Notes under the pieces: generated by a model
The model's database searches: none
What the model was told of the DNA's origin: nothing
Seen by the model: only the letters and a program-made list of their open reading frames with translations
Part shown: positions 56,201-64,000 of the stretch, one piece after another
Layout of the letters: each line of letters starts with the position of its first letter
Position numbering within the stretch: the stretch's first letter is position 1
Source of the DNA: Urophycis tenuis
Taxonomy: Eukaryota > Chordata > Actinopteri > Gadiformes > Phycidae
DNA length: 64,000 nucleotides
Direction: 5' to 3'
NCBI GenBank assembly: GCA_036785325.1
Contig: JAXIVH010000593.1
Coordinates: 1 to 64,000 of the forward strand
Made by a program: the position numbers and the translations under genes

Positions 56201-59200
56201 TAGTTTGTTTTTCTAATTCCCACCCGTTTGTGTTTGGTTAACCTTGTTGTTCTTTTTTCTGTATGTCCTAGGTGGCGCCCTTCGCAACGTTTCGCCCTAA
56301 TTTGGGCTTCTTCAGGCCAGGGCCACGACATACAGATCCCTTCGTTTTCTAATGTGGGGAGATGCTGCTCCTCCGAAAGCCACTGCCAAACTGAATCTTA
56401 CTTGTGTTTTCTCCCTTTTTATACTCTCCCTTGTTTTGTGTCCAATGTTTAGGTTTTACTGTTTATATCTTTATATTGTGCCCAATGAACTTGTTTGTAT
56501 TTATGAATGTTTAGCCCTGTATTTTTATTGATTGTAATCCCCCATGAGTTGTATTAAATTAATTTATTAACCCAATTACCCCTTCTCTTTGTCCTCCTTC
56601 ATTTCCCTTTTCCTTTACTTAGTTCCATCCTTTACCAATAACCGGTTAGCGTACCTCGTATATTATTTTTGGCCTCTTTTGGGCAATATACGGAAAATAA
56701 ATGGCCTACTTGGCTCTAAGGGACCTCTCGGGTCAATTTACGGGTTATGGTCAGGGTTTGGGCTTAAGGGTGGGGTTGGGGAACCAAATTAGGCTTTAGA
56801 TAGAGGGGTTAGGGTTAGGGCCACAAATTGGGCTAGGCTTAGAATTAGGTTTAGGATTAGGGGCCCAAATTGGGTTAGGTTTAGGTATAGGGGCCAAATT
56901 GGGTTAGGTTTAGGGTTAGGGTTAGGGTTAGGGTTAGGGGTTAGGGTTAGGTTTAGGGCTTGGGCCAAATTGGGTTAGGGTTAGGGCTGGGGAACAAATT
57001 GGGTTAAGTTTAGGGTTAGAGTAAGGGGTTAGTTAGCATAATTTAGCTTAGTATGGAGCAAGGGGGGCGACCATGACCCGTAGGCGGCGCTGGCGAGTTA
57101 GGTTTATGAAAGAAAAACTCCGGGGCGTGATCATCCCCGGAGTGAATGCACTGTCCTGCCATACGGTAAGTCACCTCCCTCTTTCCATCTTCTATTTTTA
57201 GGTTTTTTAGTTTTTTCTATTTTTTTGTTGTTTTTTATGTTTTATAGTTTGGCTTAGTTTGTTTTTCTAATTCCCACCCGTTTGTGTTTGGTTAACCTTG
57301 TTGTTCTTTTTTCTGTATGTCCTAGGTGGCGCCCTTCGCAACGTTTCGCCCTAATTTGGGCTTCTTCAGGCCAGGGCCACGACATACAGATCCCTTCGTT
57401 TTCTAATGTGGGGAGATGCTGCTCCTCCGAAAGCCACTGCCAAACTGAATCTTACTTGTGTTTTCTCCCTTTTTATACTCTCCCTTGTTTTGTGTCCAAT
57501 GTTTAGGTTTTACTGTTTATATCTTTATATTGTGCCCAATGAACTTGTTTGTATTTATGAATGTTTAGCCCTGTATTTTTATTGATTGTAATCCCCCATG
57601 AGTTGTATTAAATTAATTTATTAACCCAATTACCCCTTCTCTTTGTCCTCCTTCATTTCCCTTTTCCTTTACTTAGTTCCATCCTTTACCAATAACCGGT
57701 TAGCGTACCTCGTATATTATTTTTGGCCTCTTTTGGGCAATATACGGAAAATAAATGGCCTACTTGGCTCTAAGGGACCTCTCGGGTCAATTTACGGGTT
57801 ATGGTCAGGGTTTGGGCTTAAGGGTGGGGTTGGGGAACCAAATTAGGCTTTAGATAGAGGGGTTAGGGTTAGGGCCACAAATTGGGCTAGGCTTAGAATT
57901 AGGTTTAGGATTAGGGGCCCAAATTGGGTTAGGTTTAGGTATAGGGGCCAAATTGGGTTAGGTTTAGGGTTAGGGTTAGGGTTAGGGTTAGGGGTTAGGG
58001 TTAGGTTTAGGGCTTGGGCCAAATTGGGTTAGGGTTAGGGCTGGGGAACAAATTGGGTTAAGTTTAGGGTTAGAGTAAGGGGTTAGTTAGCATAATTTAG
58101 CTTAGTATGGAGCAAGGGGGGCGACCATGACCCGTAGGCGGCGCTGGCGAGTTAGGTTTATGAAAGAAAAACTCCGGGGCGTGATCATCCCCGGAGTGAA
58201 TGCACTGTCCTGCCATACGGTAAGTCACCTCCCTCTTTCCATCTTCTATTTTTAGGTTTTTTAGTTTTTTCTATTTTTTTGTTGTTTTTTATGTTTTATA
58301 GTTTGGCTTAGTTTGTTTTTCTAATTCCCACCCGTTTGTGTTTGGTTAACCTTGTTGTTCTTTTTTCTGTATGTCCTAGGTGGCGCCCTTCGCAACGTTT
58401 CGCCCTAATTTGGGCTTCTTCAGGCCAGGGCCACGACATACAGATCCCTTCGTTTTCTAATGTGGGGAGATGCTGCTCCTCCGAAAGCCACTGCCAAACT
58501 GAATCTTACTTGTGTTTTCTCCCTTTTTATACTCTCCCTTGTTTTGTGTCCAATGTTTAGGTTTTACTGTTTATATCTTTATATTGTGCCCAATGAACTT
58601 GTTTGTATTTATGAATGTTTAGCCCTGTATTTTTATTGATTGTAATCCCCCATGAGTTGTATTAAATTAATTTATTAACCCAATTACCCCTTCTCTTTGT
58701 CCTCCTTCATTTCCCTTTTCCTTTACTTAGTTCCATCCTTTACCAATAACCGGTTAGCGTACCTCGTATATTATTTTTGGCCTCTTTTGGGCAATATACG
58801 GAAAATAAATGGCCTACTTGGCTCTAAGGGACCTCTCGGGTCAATTTACGGGTTATGGTCAGGGTTTGGGCTTAAGGGTGGGGTTGGGGAACCAAATTAG
58901 GCTTTAGATAGAGGGGTTAGGGTTAGGGCCACAAATTGGGCTAGGCTTAGAATTAGGTTTAGGATTAGGGGCCCAAATTGGGTTAGGTTTAGGTATAGGG
59001 GCCAAATTGGGTTAGGTTTAGGGTTAGGGTTAGGGTTAGGGTTAGGGGTTAGGGTTAGGTTTAGGGCTTGGGCCAAATTGGGTTAGGGTTAGGGCTGGGG
59101 AACAAATTGGGTTAAGTTTAGGGTTAGAGTAAGGGGTTAGTTAGCATAATTTAGCTTAGTATGGAGCAAGGGGGGCGACCATGACCCGTAGGCGGCGCTG

Positions 59201-62200
59201 GCGAGTTAGGTTTATGAAAGAAAAACTCCGGGGCGTGATCATCCCCGGAGTGAATGCACTGTCCTGCCATACGGTAAGTCACCTCCCTCTTTCCATCTTC
59301 TATTTTTAGGTTTTTTAGTTTTTTCTATTTTTTTGTTGTTTTTTATGTTTTATAGTTTGGCTTAGTTTGTTTTTCTAATTCCCACCCGTTTGTGTTTGGT
59401 TAACCTTGTTGTTCTTTTTTCTGTATGTCCTAGGTGGCGCCCTTCGCAACGTTTCGCCCTAATTTGGGCTTCTTCAGGCCAGGGCCACGACATACAGATC
59501 CCTTCGTTTTCTAATGTGGGGAGATGCTGCTCCTCCGAAAGCCACTGCCAAACTGAATCTTACTTGTGTTTTCTCCCTTTTTATACTCTCCCTTGTTTTG
59601 TGTCCAATGTTTAGGTTTTACTGTTTATATCTTTATATTGTGCCCAATGAACTTGTTTGTATTTATGAATGTTTAGCCCTGTATTTTTATTGATTGTAAT
59701 CCCCCATGAGTTGTATTAAATTAATTTATTAACCCAATTACCCCTTCTCTTTGTCCTCCTTCATTTCCCTTTTCCTTTACTTAGTTCCATCCTTTACCAA
59801 TAACCGGTTAGCGTACCTCGTATATTATTTTTGGCCTCTTTTGGGCAATATACGGAAAATAAATGGCCTACTTGGCTCTAAGGGACCTCTCGGGTCAATT
59901 TACGGGTTATGGTCAGGGTTTGGGCTTAAGGGTGGGGTTGGGGAACCAAATTAGGCTTTAGATAGAGGGGTTAGGGTTAGGGCCACAAATTGGGCTAGGC
60001 TTAGAATTAGGTTTAGGATTAGGGGCCCAAATTGGGTTAGGTTTAGGTATAGGGGCCAAATTGGGTTAGGTTTAGGGTTAGGGTTAGGGTTAGGGTTAGG
60101 GGTTAGGGTTAGGTTTAGGGCTTGGGCCAAATTGGGTTAGGGTTAGGGCTGGGGAACAAATTGGGTTAAGTTTAGGGTTAGAGTAAGGGGTTAGTTAGCA
60201 TAATTTAGCTTAGTATGGAGCAAGGGGGGCGACCATGACCCGTAGGCGGCGCTGGCGAGTTAGGTTTATGAAAGAAAAACTCCGGGGCGTGATCATCCCC
60301 GGAGTGAATGCACTGTCCTGCCATACGGTAAGTCACCTCCCTCTTTCCATCTTCTATTTTTAGGTTTTTTAGTTTTTTCTATTTTTTTGTTGTTTTTTAT
60401 GTTTTATAGTTTGGCTTAGTTTGTTTTTCTAATTCCCACCCGTTTGTGTTTGGTTAACCTTGTTGTTCTTTTTTCTGTATGTCCTAGGTGGCGCCCTTCG
60501 CAACGTTTCGCCCTAATTTGGGCTTCTTCAGGCCAGGGCCACGACATACAGATCCCTTCGTTTTCTAATGTGGGGAGATGCTGCTCCTCCGAAAGCCACT
60601 GCCAAACTGAATCTTACTTGTGTTTTCTCCCTTTTTATACTCTCCCTTGTTTTGTGTCCAATGTTTAGGTTTTACTGTTTATATCTTTATATTGTGCCCA
60701 ATGAACTTGTTTGTATTTATGAATGTTTAGCCCTGTATTTTTATTGATTGTAATCCCCCATGAGTTGTATTAAATTAATTTATTAACCCAATTACCCCTT
60801 CTCTTTGTCCTCCTTCATTTCCCTTTTCCTTTACTTAGTTCCATCCTTTACCAATAACCGGTTAGCGTACCTCGTATATTATTTTTGGCCTCTTTTGGGC
60901 AATATACGGAAAATAAATGGCCTACTTGGCTCTAAGGGACCTCTCGGGTCAATTTACGGGTTATGGTCAGGGTTTGGGCTTAAGGGTGGGGTTGGGGAAC
61001 CAAATTAGGCTTTAGATAGAGGGGTTAGGGTTAGGGCCACAAATTGGGCTAGGCTTAGAATTAGGTTTAGGATTAGGGGCCCAAATTGGGTTAGGTTTAG
61101 GTATAGGGGCCAAATTGGGTTAGGTTTAGGGTTAGGGTTAGGGTTAGGGTTAGGGGTTAGGGTTAGGTTTAGGGCTTGGGCCAAATTGGGTTAGGGTTAG
61201 GGCTGGGGAACAAATTGGGTTAAGTTTAGGGTTAGAGTAAGGGGTTAGTTAGCATAATTTAGCTTAGTATGGAGCAAGGGGGGCGACCATGACCCGTAGG
61301 CGGCGCTGGCGAGTTAGGTTTATGAAAGAAAAACTCCGGGGCGTGATCATCCCCGGAGTGAATGCACTGTCCTGCCATACGGTAAGTCACCTCCCTCTTT
61401 CCATCTTCTATTTTTAGGTTTTTTAGTTTTTTCTATTTTTTTGTTGTTTTTTATGTTTTATAGTTTGGCTTAGTTTGTTTTTCTAATTCCCACCCGTTTG
61501 TGTTTGGTTAACCTTGTTGTTCTTTTTTCTGTATGTCCTAGGTGGCGCCCTTCGCAACGTTTCGCCCTAATTTGGGCTTCTTCAGGCCAGGGCCACGACA
61601 TACAGATCCCTTCGTTTTCTAATGTGGGGAGATGCTGCTCCTCCGAAAGCCACTGCCAAACTGAATCTTACTTGTGTTTTCTCCCTTTTTATACTCTCCC
61701 TTGTTTTGTGTCCAATGTTTAGGTTTTACTGTTTATATCTTTATATTGTGCCCAATGAACTTGTTTGTATTTATGAATGTTTAGCCCTGTATTTTTATTG
61801 ATTGTAATCCCCCATGAGTTGTATTAAATTAATTTATTAACCCAATTACCCCTTCTCTTTGTCCTCCTTCATTTCCCTTTTCCTTTACTTAGTTCCATCC
61901 TTTACCAATAACCGGTTAGCGTACCTCGTATATTATTTTTGGCCTCTTTTGGGCAATATACGGAAAATAAATGGCCTACTTGGCTCTAAGGGACCTCTCG
62001 GGTCAATTTACGGGTTATGGTCAGGGTTTGGGCTTAAGGGTGGGGTTGGGGAACCAAATTAGGCTTTAGATAGAGGGGTTAGGGTTAGGGCCACAAATTG
62101 GGCTAGGCTTAGAATTAGGTTTAGGATTAGGGGCCCAAATTGGGTTAGGTTTAGGTATAGGGGCCAAATTGGGTTAGGTTTAGGGTTAGGGTTAGGGTTA

Positions 62201-63730
62201 GGGTTAGGGGTTAGGGTTAGGTTTAGGGCTTGGGCCAAATTGGGTTAGGGTTAGGGCTGGGGAACAAATTGGGTTAAGTTTAGGGTTAGAGTAAGGGGTT
62301 AGTTAGCATAATTTAGCTTAGTATGGAGCAAGGGGGGCGACCATGACCCGTAGGCGGCGCTGGCGAGTTAGGTTTATGAAAGAAAAACTCCGGGGCGTGA
62401 TCATCCCCGGAGTGAATGCACTGTCCTGCCATACGGTAAGTCACCTCCCTCTTTCCATCTTCTATTTTTAGGTTTTTTAGTTTTTTCTATTTTTTTGTTG
62501 TTTTTTATGTTTTATAGTTTGGCTTAGTTTGTTTTTCTAATTCCCACCCGTTTGTGTTTGGTTAACCTTGTTGTTCTTTTTTCTGTATGTCCTAGGTGGC
62601 GCCCTTCGCAACGTTTCGCCCTAATTTGGGCTTCTTCAGGCCAGGGCCACGACATACAGATCCCTTCGTTTTCTAATGTGGGGAGATGCTGCTCCTCCGA
62701 AAGCCACTGCCAAACTGAATCTTACTTGTGTTTTCTCCCTTTTTATACTCTCCCTTGTTTTGTGTCCAATGTTTAGGTTTTACTGTTTATATCTTTATAT
62801 TGTGCCCAATGAACTTGTTTGTATTTATGAATGTTTAGCCCTGTATTTTTATTGATTGTAATCCCCCATGAGTTGTATTAAATTAATTTATTAACCCAAT
62901 TACCCCTTCTCTTTGTCCTCCTTCATTTCCCTTTTCCTTTACTTAGTTCCATCCTTTACCAATAACCGGTTAGCGTACCTCGTATATTATTTTTGGCCTC
63001 TTTTGGGCAATATACGGAAAATAAATGGCCTACTTGGCTCTAAGGGACCTCTCGGGTCAATTTACGGGTTATGGTCAGGGTTTGGGCTTAAGGGTGGGGT
63101 TGGGGAACCAAATTAGGCTTTAGATAGAGGGGTTAGGGTTAGGGCCACAAATTGGGCTAGGCTTAGAATTAGGTTTAGGATTAGGGGCCCAAATTGGGTT
63201 AGGTTTAGGTATAGGGGCCAAATTGGGTTAGGTTTAGGGTTAGGGTTAGGGTTAGGGTTAGGGGTTAGGGTTAGGTTTAGGGCTTGGGCCAAATTGGGTT
63301 AGGGTTAGGGCTGGGGAACAAATTGGGTTAAGTTTAGGGTTAGAGTAAGGGGTTAGTTAGCATAATTTAGCTTAGTATGGAGCAAGGGGGGCGACCATGA
63401 CCCGTAGGCGGCGCTGGCGAGTTAGGTTTATGAAAGAAAAACTCCGGGGCGTGATCATCCCCGGAGTGAATGCACTGTCCTGCCATACGGTAAGTCACCT
63501 CCCTCTTTCCATCTTCTATTTTTAGGTTTTTTAGTTTTTTCTATTTTTTTGTTGTTTTTTATGTTTTATAGTTTGGCTTAGTTTGTTTTTCTAATTCCCA
63601 CCCGTTTGTGTTTGGTTAACCTTGTTGTTCTTTTTTCTGTATGTCCTAGGTGGCGCCCTTCGCAACGTTTCGCCCTAATTTGGGCTTCTTCAGGCCAGGG
63701 CCACGACATACAGATCCCTTCGTTTTCTAA
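2276..63730 (+). CDS. Set of 59 intact copies of the putative microprotein frame
   Basis: In-frame copies start (ATG) at 2276, 3331 and 4385; at 5438 and every 1,054 bp to 20194; at 21240 and every 1,054 bp to 39158; at 40204 and every 1,054 bp to 53906; and at 54965 and every 1,054 bp to 63397. In each, exon 1 is 93 nt, the intron 160 nt (159 nt in the copies at 2276 and 4385) and the exon-2 coding part 81 nt including TAA. The unit-length changes after 20691, after 39813 and near 54830 all fall outside the reading frame. The copies are separate genes in this span, not one gene. Homogenisation of the array explains the identity, so it is not independent evidence of selection on the protein. 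Confidence 0.35.
3331..3664 (+). CDS. Putative two-exon microprotein gene, 57 aa, reference copy
   Basis: Seen: an ATG at 3331 in context GCGACCATGA (A at -3) opens a frame of 31 codons ending exactly at ACG followed by the donor GTAAGT at 3424. Joining to the acceptor at 3584 keeps the frame for 26 more codons to TAA at 3662-3664. The 57-residue product starts MTRRRRWRVRF, has 10 Arg and 2 Lys against one Glu and one Asp, and its second half is rich in Phe and Pro with two FRP motifs (residues 38-40 and 45-47). I see no signal peptide, membrane segment or known domain. Unspliced, the frame would stop at a TAG in the intron after 42 codons. Inferred: a spliced microgene. Caution: a stop-free run this short is not improbable by chance, so the case rests on the combined Kozak, donor, acceptor and frame agreement. 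A non-coding TERRA-like spliced RNA is an equal alternative. Confidence 0.4.
3375..3401 (+). repeat. Perfect 9-bp inverted repeat in exon 1
   Basis: ACTCCGGGG at 3375-3383 and CCCCGGAGT at 3393-3401 are exact reverse complements around a 9-nt loop, CGTGATCAT, which itself contains the palindrome TGATCA. Seven of the nine pairs are G-C or C-G, so the hairpin would be stable in RNA or single-stranded DNA on either strand. It occurs in every unit; in unit 1 an extra A interrupts the right arm. It lies inside the putative reading frame, so it could serve an RNA role instead of coding. Confidence 0.85.
3424..3583 (+). other. Predicted spliceosomal intron (160 bp), reference copy
   Basis: The 5' end is GTAAGT, preceded by ACG. 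The 3' end has a pyrimidine-rich run (TTGTTCTTTTTTCTG) followed by GTATGTCCTAG. A branch-point-like GGTTAAC lies about 30 nt before the acceptor, and a better match, TTCTAAT, lies about 57 nt before it. The interior is very T-rich with runs of six or seven T, in contrast to the GC-rich segments on either side. Length and signals suit a short animal intron. A second possible acceptor, TATAG, lies inside near 3504 but has no good pyrimidine tract of its own beyond the T-runs. Whether it is spliced cannot be known without RNA data. Confidence 0.5.
3599..3643 (-). ncRNA. Hammerhead-ribozyme-like core, possibly inactive
   Basis: On the minus strand the sequence reads CTGAAGA, A, GCCC, a six-base loop, GGGC, GAAA, ACG-type continuation. 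This resembles the conserved hammerhead core (CUGANGA, stem II, GAAA), where the fifth position of CUGANGA is known to be variable. A four-pair stem III can be drawn between ATGT (plus 3640-3643) and ACGT (plus 3599-3602), leaving a UC cleavage dinucleotide before a short stem I. Against function: one extra A lies between the core and stem II, and stem I is weak with mismatches. Hammerheads of this general kind are known from animal Penelope-like retroelements and satellite DNAs. Here the motif could be a degenerate relic or a chance resemblance. Confidence 0.25.
3865..3878 (+). promoter_or_regulatory. ATTAAA hexamer within a 12-bp AT palindrome
   Basis: ATTAAA at 3865-3870 is the common variant poly(A) signal. 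It overlaps TAAATTAATTTA (3867-3878), a perfect 12-bp palindrome of only A and T. It lies about 200 nt after the putative stop codon on the coding strand. The sequence downstream is pyrimidine-rich. It could also be only an AT-rich, easily melted element. Confidence 0.3.
3969..4004 (+). repeat. 8-bp inverted repeat CGTATATT / AATATACG
   Basis: The arms at 3969-3976 and 3997-4004 are exact reverse complements, separated by 20 nt that begin ATTTTTGG. The inner bases TGGCC and GGGCA can extend the stem with one mismatch. The element ends four bases before the AATAAA hexamer. In the copy near 39,800 an 8-bp deletion removes only loop bases and leaves both arms intact. Function unknown. Confidence 0.7.
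4008..4013 (+). terminator. Canonical AATAAA poly(A) signal candidate
   Basis: AATAAA sits at 4008-4013 on the same strand as the putative microgene, about 345 nt past its stop. G/T-rich sequence follows within about 40-70 nt (GGGTTATGGTCAGGGTTTGGG), as expected for a downstream cleavage element. Termination here would place the RNA end just before the telomere-like belt; read-through would produce UUAGGG-containing RNA. It is present in all units seen. Confidence 0.4.
4097..4312 (+). repeat. Six CAAATT-centred subrepeats in a telomere-like belt
   Basis: CAAATT occurs at 4097, 4136, 4178, 4207, 4278 and 4307, each after G-rich sequence and followed by AGG, GGGCTAGG, GGGTTAGG or GGGTTAAG telomere-like variants. 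Spacings are 39, 42, 29, 71 and 29 bp; the 71-bp gap holds the pure TTAGGG block. The belt therefore looks like an older, roughly 29- to 42-bp tandem module built from telomere-variant repeats, nested within the 1,054-bp unit. The plus strand is strongly G-rich with few C. Confidence 0.8.
4222..4270 (+). repeat. Interstitial telomeric TTAGGG block
   Basis: Four perfect TTAGGG units (4222-4245) are followed by TTAGGGG, TTAGGG, TTAGG and TTTAGGG. TTAGGG is the telomere repeat of vertebrates and many other animals and some fungi. At least four G-runs separated by TTA make this able to form a G-quadruplex on the plus strand. One such block occurs in every unit with the same orientation, and the block structure including the TTAGGGG slip is the same in nearly all copies. 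Confidence 0.97.
20684..20700 (+). repeat. Unit variant: 8-bp deletion in the 3' region
   Basis: Where other units read AGCCCTGTATTTTTATTG, this one reads AGCCTTATTG, an 8-bp loss between 20691 and 20692. The landmark step becomes 1,046 bp. The putative microprotein frame is not touched. It is a single-copy length marker. Confidence 0.92.
32808..32808 (+). repeat. Unit variant: C-to-A substitution in the leader
   Basis: The leader upstream of the exon-1 ATG reads AATTTAGATTAG here instead of AATTTAGCTTAG. It is one of very few substitutions I noticed in the homogeneous part. It lies about 60 bp before the ATG. Confidence 0.85.
39805..39822 (+). repeat. Unit variant: 8-bp deletion in hairpin loop
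   Basis: Where other units read GGCCTCTTTTGGGCAAT, this one reads GGCCGCAAT, an 8-bp loss between 39813 and 39814. The deletion removes loop bases of the CGTATATT/AATATACG inverted repeat and leaves the arms. It also breaks the TTG-started 67-codon open frame present in other units. The landmark step is 1,046 bp. Confidence 0.92.
54801..54850 (+). repeat. Expanded telomeric block variant (+5 bp)
   Basis: In this unit the usual TTAGGGG interruption is absent and replaced by perfect TTAGGG repeats, giving a longer uninterrupted run and a unit step of 1,059 bp between landmarks 54159 and 55218. It matches a one-repeat gain combined with loss of one G. It is the only copy of this type I found and is useful as a position marker in the array. 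Confidence 0.9.
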
Positions 63731-64000
63731 TGTGGGGAGATGCTGCTCCTCCGAAAGCCACTGCCAAACTGAATCTTACTTGTGTTTTCTCCCTTTTTAT
63801 ACTCTCCCTTGTTTTGTGTCCAATGTTTAGGTTTTACTGTTTATATCTTTATATTGTGCCCAATGAACTTGTTTGTATTTATGAATGTTTAGCCCTGTAT
63901 TTTTATTGATTGTAATCCCCCATGAGTTGTATTAAATTAATTTATTAACCCAATTACCCCTTCTCTTTGTCCTCCTTCATTTCCCTTTTCCTTTACTTAG

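Larger units (their letters stand above)
1..64000 (+). repeat. Subtelomere-type satellite array, ~1,054-bp unit, ~61 copies
   Basis: The whole window is one direct tandem array. The landmark GTGGCGCCCTTCGC recurs at 421, 1475, 2528, 3584 and 4637, then every 1,054 bp from 5691 to 20447. After one 1,046-bp step it runs from 21493 to 39411, after a second 1,046-bp step from 40457 to 54159, and after a 1,059-bp step from 55218 to 63650. That makes 61 landmarks, all on the same strand. Copies after about 2,627 look nearly identical base for base. Each contains TTAGGG repeats, so this is telomere-associated satellite DNA of a eukaryote with TTAGGG telomeres. The unit length is not a multiple of three, so no frame runs through several units. 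The array continues beyond both window edges as far as can be seen. The family name is not recognised. Confidence 0.98.

Noticed and set aside
1..64000. CRISPR array, ribosomal DNA or histone cluster as the cause of the periodicity
   Set aside because: The unit is 1,054 bp with no short-repeat and variable-spacer pattern, and no 5S, 18S, 5.8S, 28S or histone sequence is recognisable in it.
1..64000. Transposable element with terminal repeats or a polymerase/transposase
   Set aside because: No long terminal or terminal inverted repeats, target duplications or long open frames exist in the unit. The hammerhead-like motif alone is not enough to call a Penelope-like element or retrozyme.

Overview
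The whole 64-kb window is one head-to-tail satellite array. The unit is about 1,054 bp and about 61 copies are present, all in the same orientation. There is no unique flanking DNA and no conventional single-copy gene. Each unit carries a short block of TTAGGG telomere-type repeats and a wider belt of degenerate telomere-like DNA. This points to subtelomeric or telomere-derived DNA of a eukaryote with TTAGGG telomeres. GT-AG splice signals, a good Kozak context and poly(A) hexamers make an animal, probably a vertebrate, the best guess, but the sequence does not allow a species call.

Layout. Units 1 to 3 (about 1-2626) differ from the rest by many one- or two-base indels, mostly in homopolymers. 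From about 2,627 to 64,000 the units look nearly identical. The exceptions I noticed are a 1-bp intron length change in unit 5, an 8-bp deletion after 20691, a substitution at 32808, a different 8-bp deletion after 39813, and a +5-bp telomere-block variant near 54,830. The G-rich TTAGGG strand is the + strand throughout, so in the native orientation the chromosome end should lie to the right. Position 1 is therefore not a capped telomere end.

Within a consensus unit (3331-4384), the order is as follows. A GC- and CpG-rich segment has an ATG in strong Kozak context, open to a consensus GTAAGT donor. A 160-bp T-rich intron follows, with a branch-point-like motif, a polypyrimidine tract and a TAG acceptor. 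A second GC-rich segment continues the same frame to a TAA stop. Next come an AT-rich 3' region with ATTAAA and AATAAA hexamers, then a G-rich belt of six CAAATT modules interrupted by the pure TTAGGG block, and last a short leader before the next ATG. The spliced frame would encode a 57-residue, strongly basic microprotein. It is intact in 59 of the 61 copies, but that number reflects homogenisation and is not independent evidence of selection.

The most interesting readings are inferences: a repeated spliced microgene or TERRA-type transcription unit pointing toward the telomere; a TALT-like architecture (non-telomeric cassette flanked by telomere repeats and amplified in tandem); a hammerhead-ribozyme-like core on the minus strand of exon 2; and a set of U1-snRNA-like motifs on the minus strand of exon 1. 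The 67- and 74-residue open frames found in each unit start at TTG, not ATG, and I do not regard them as genes.
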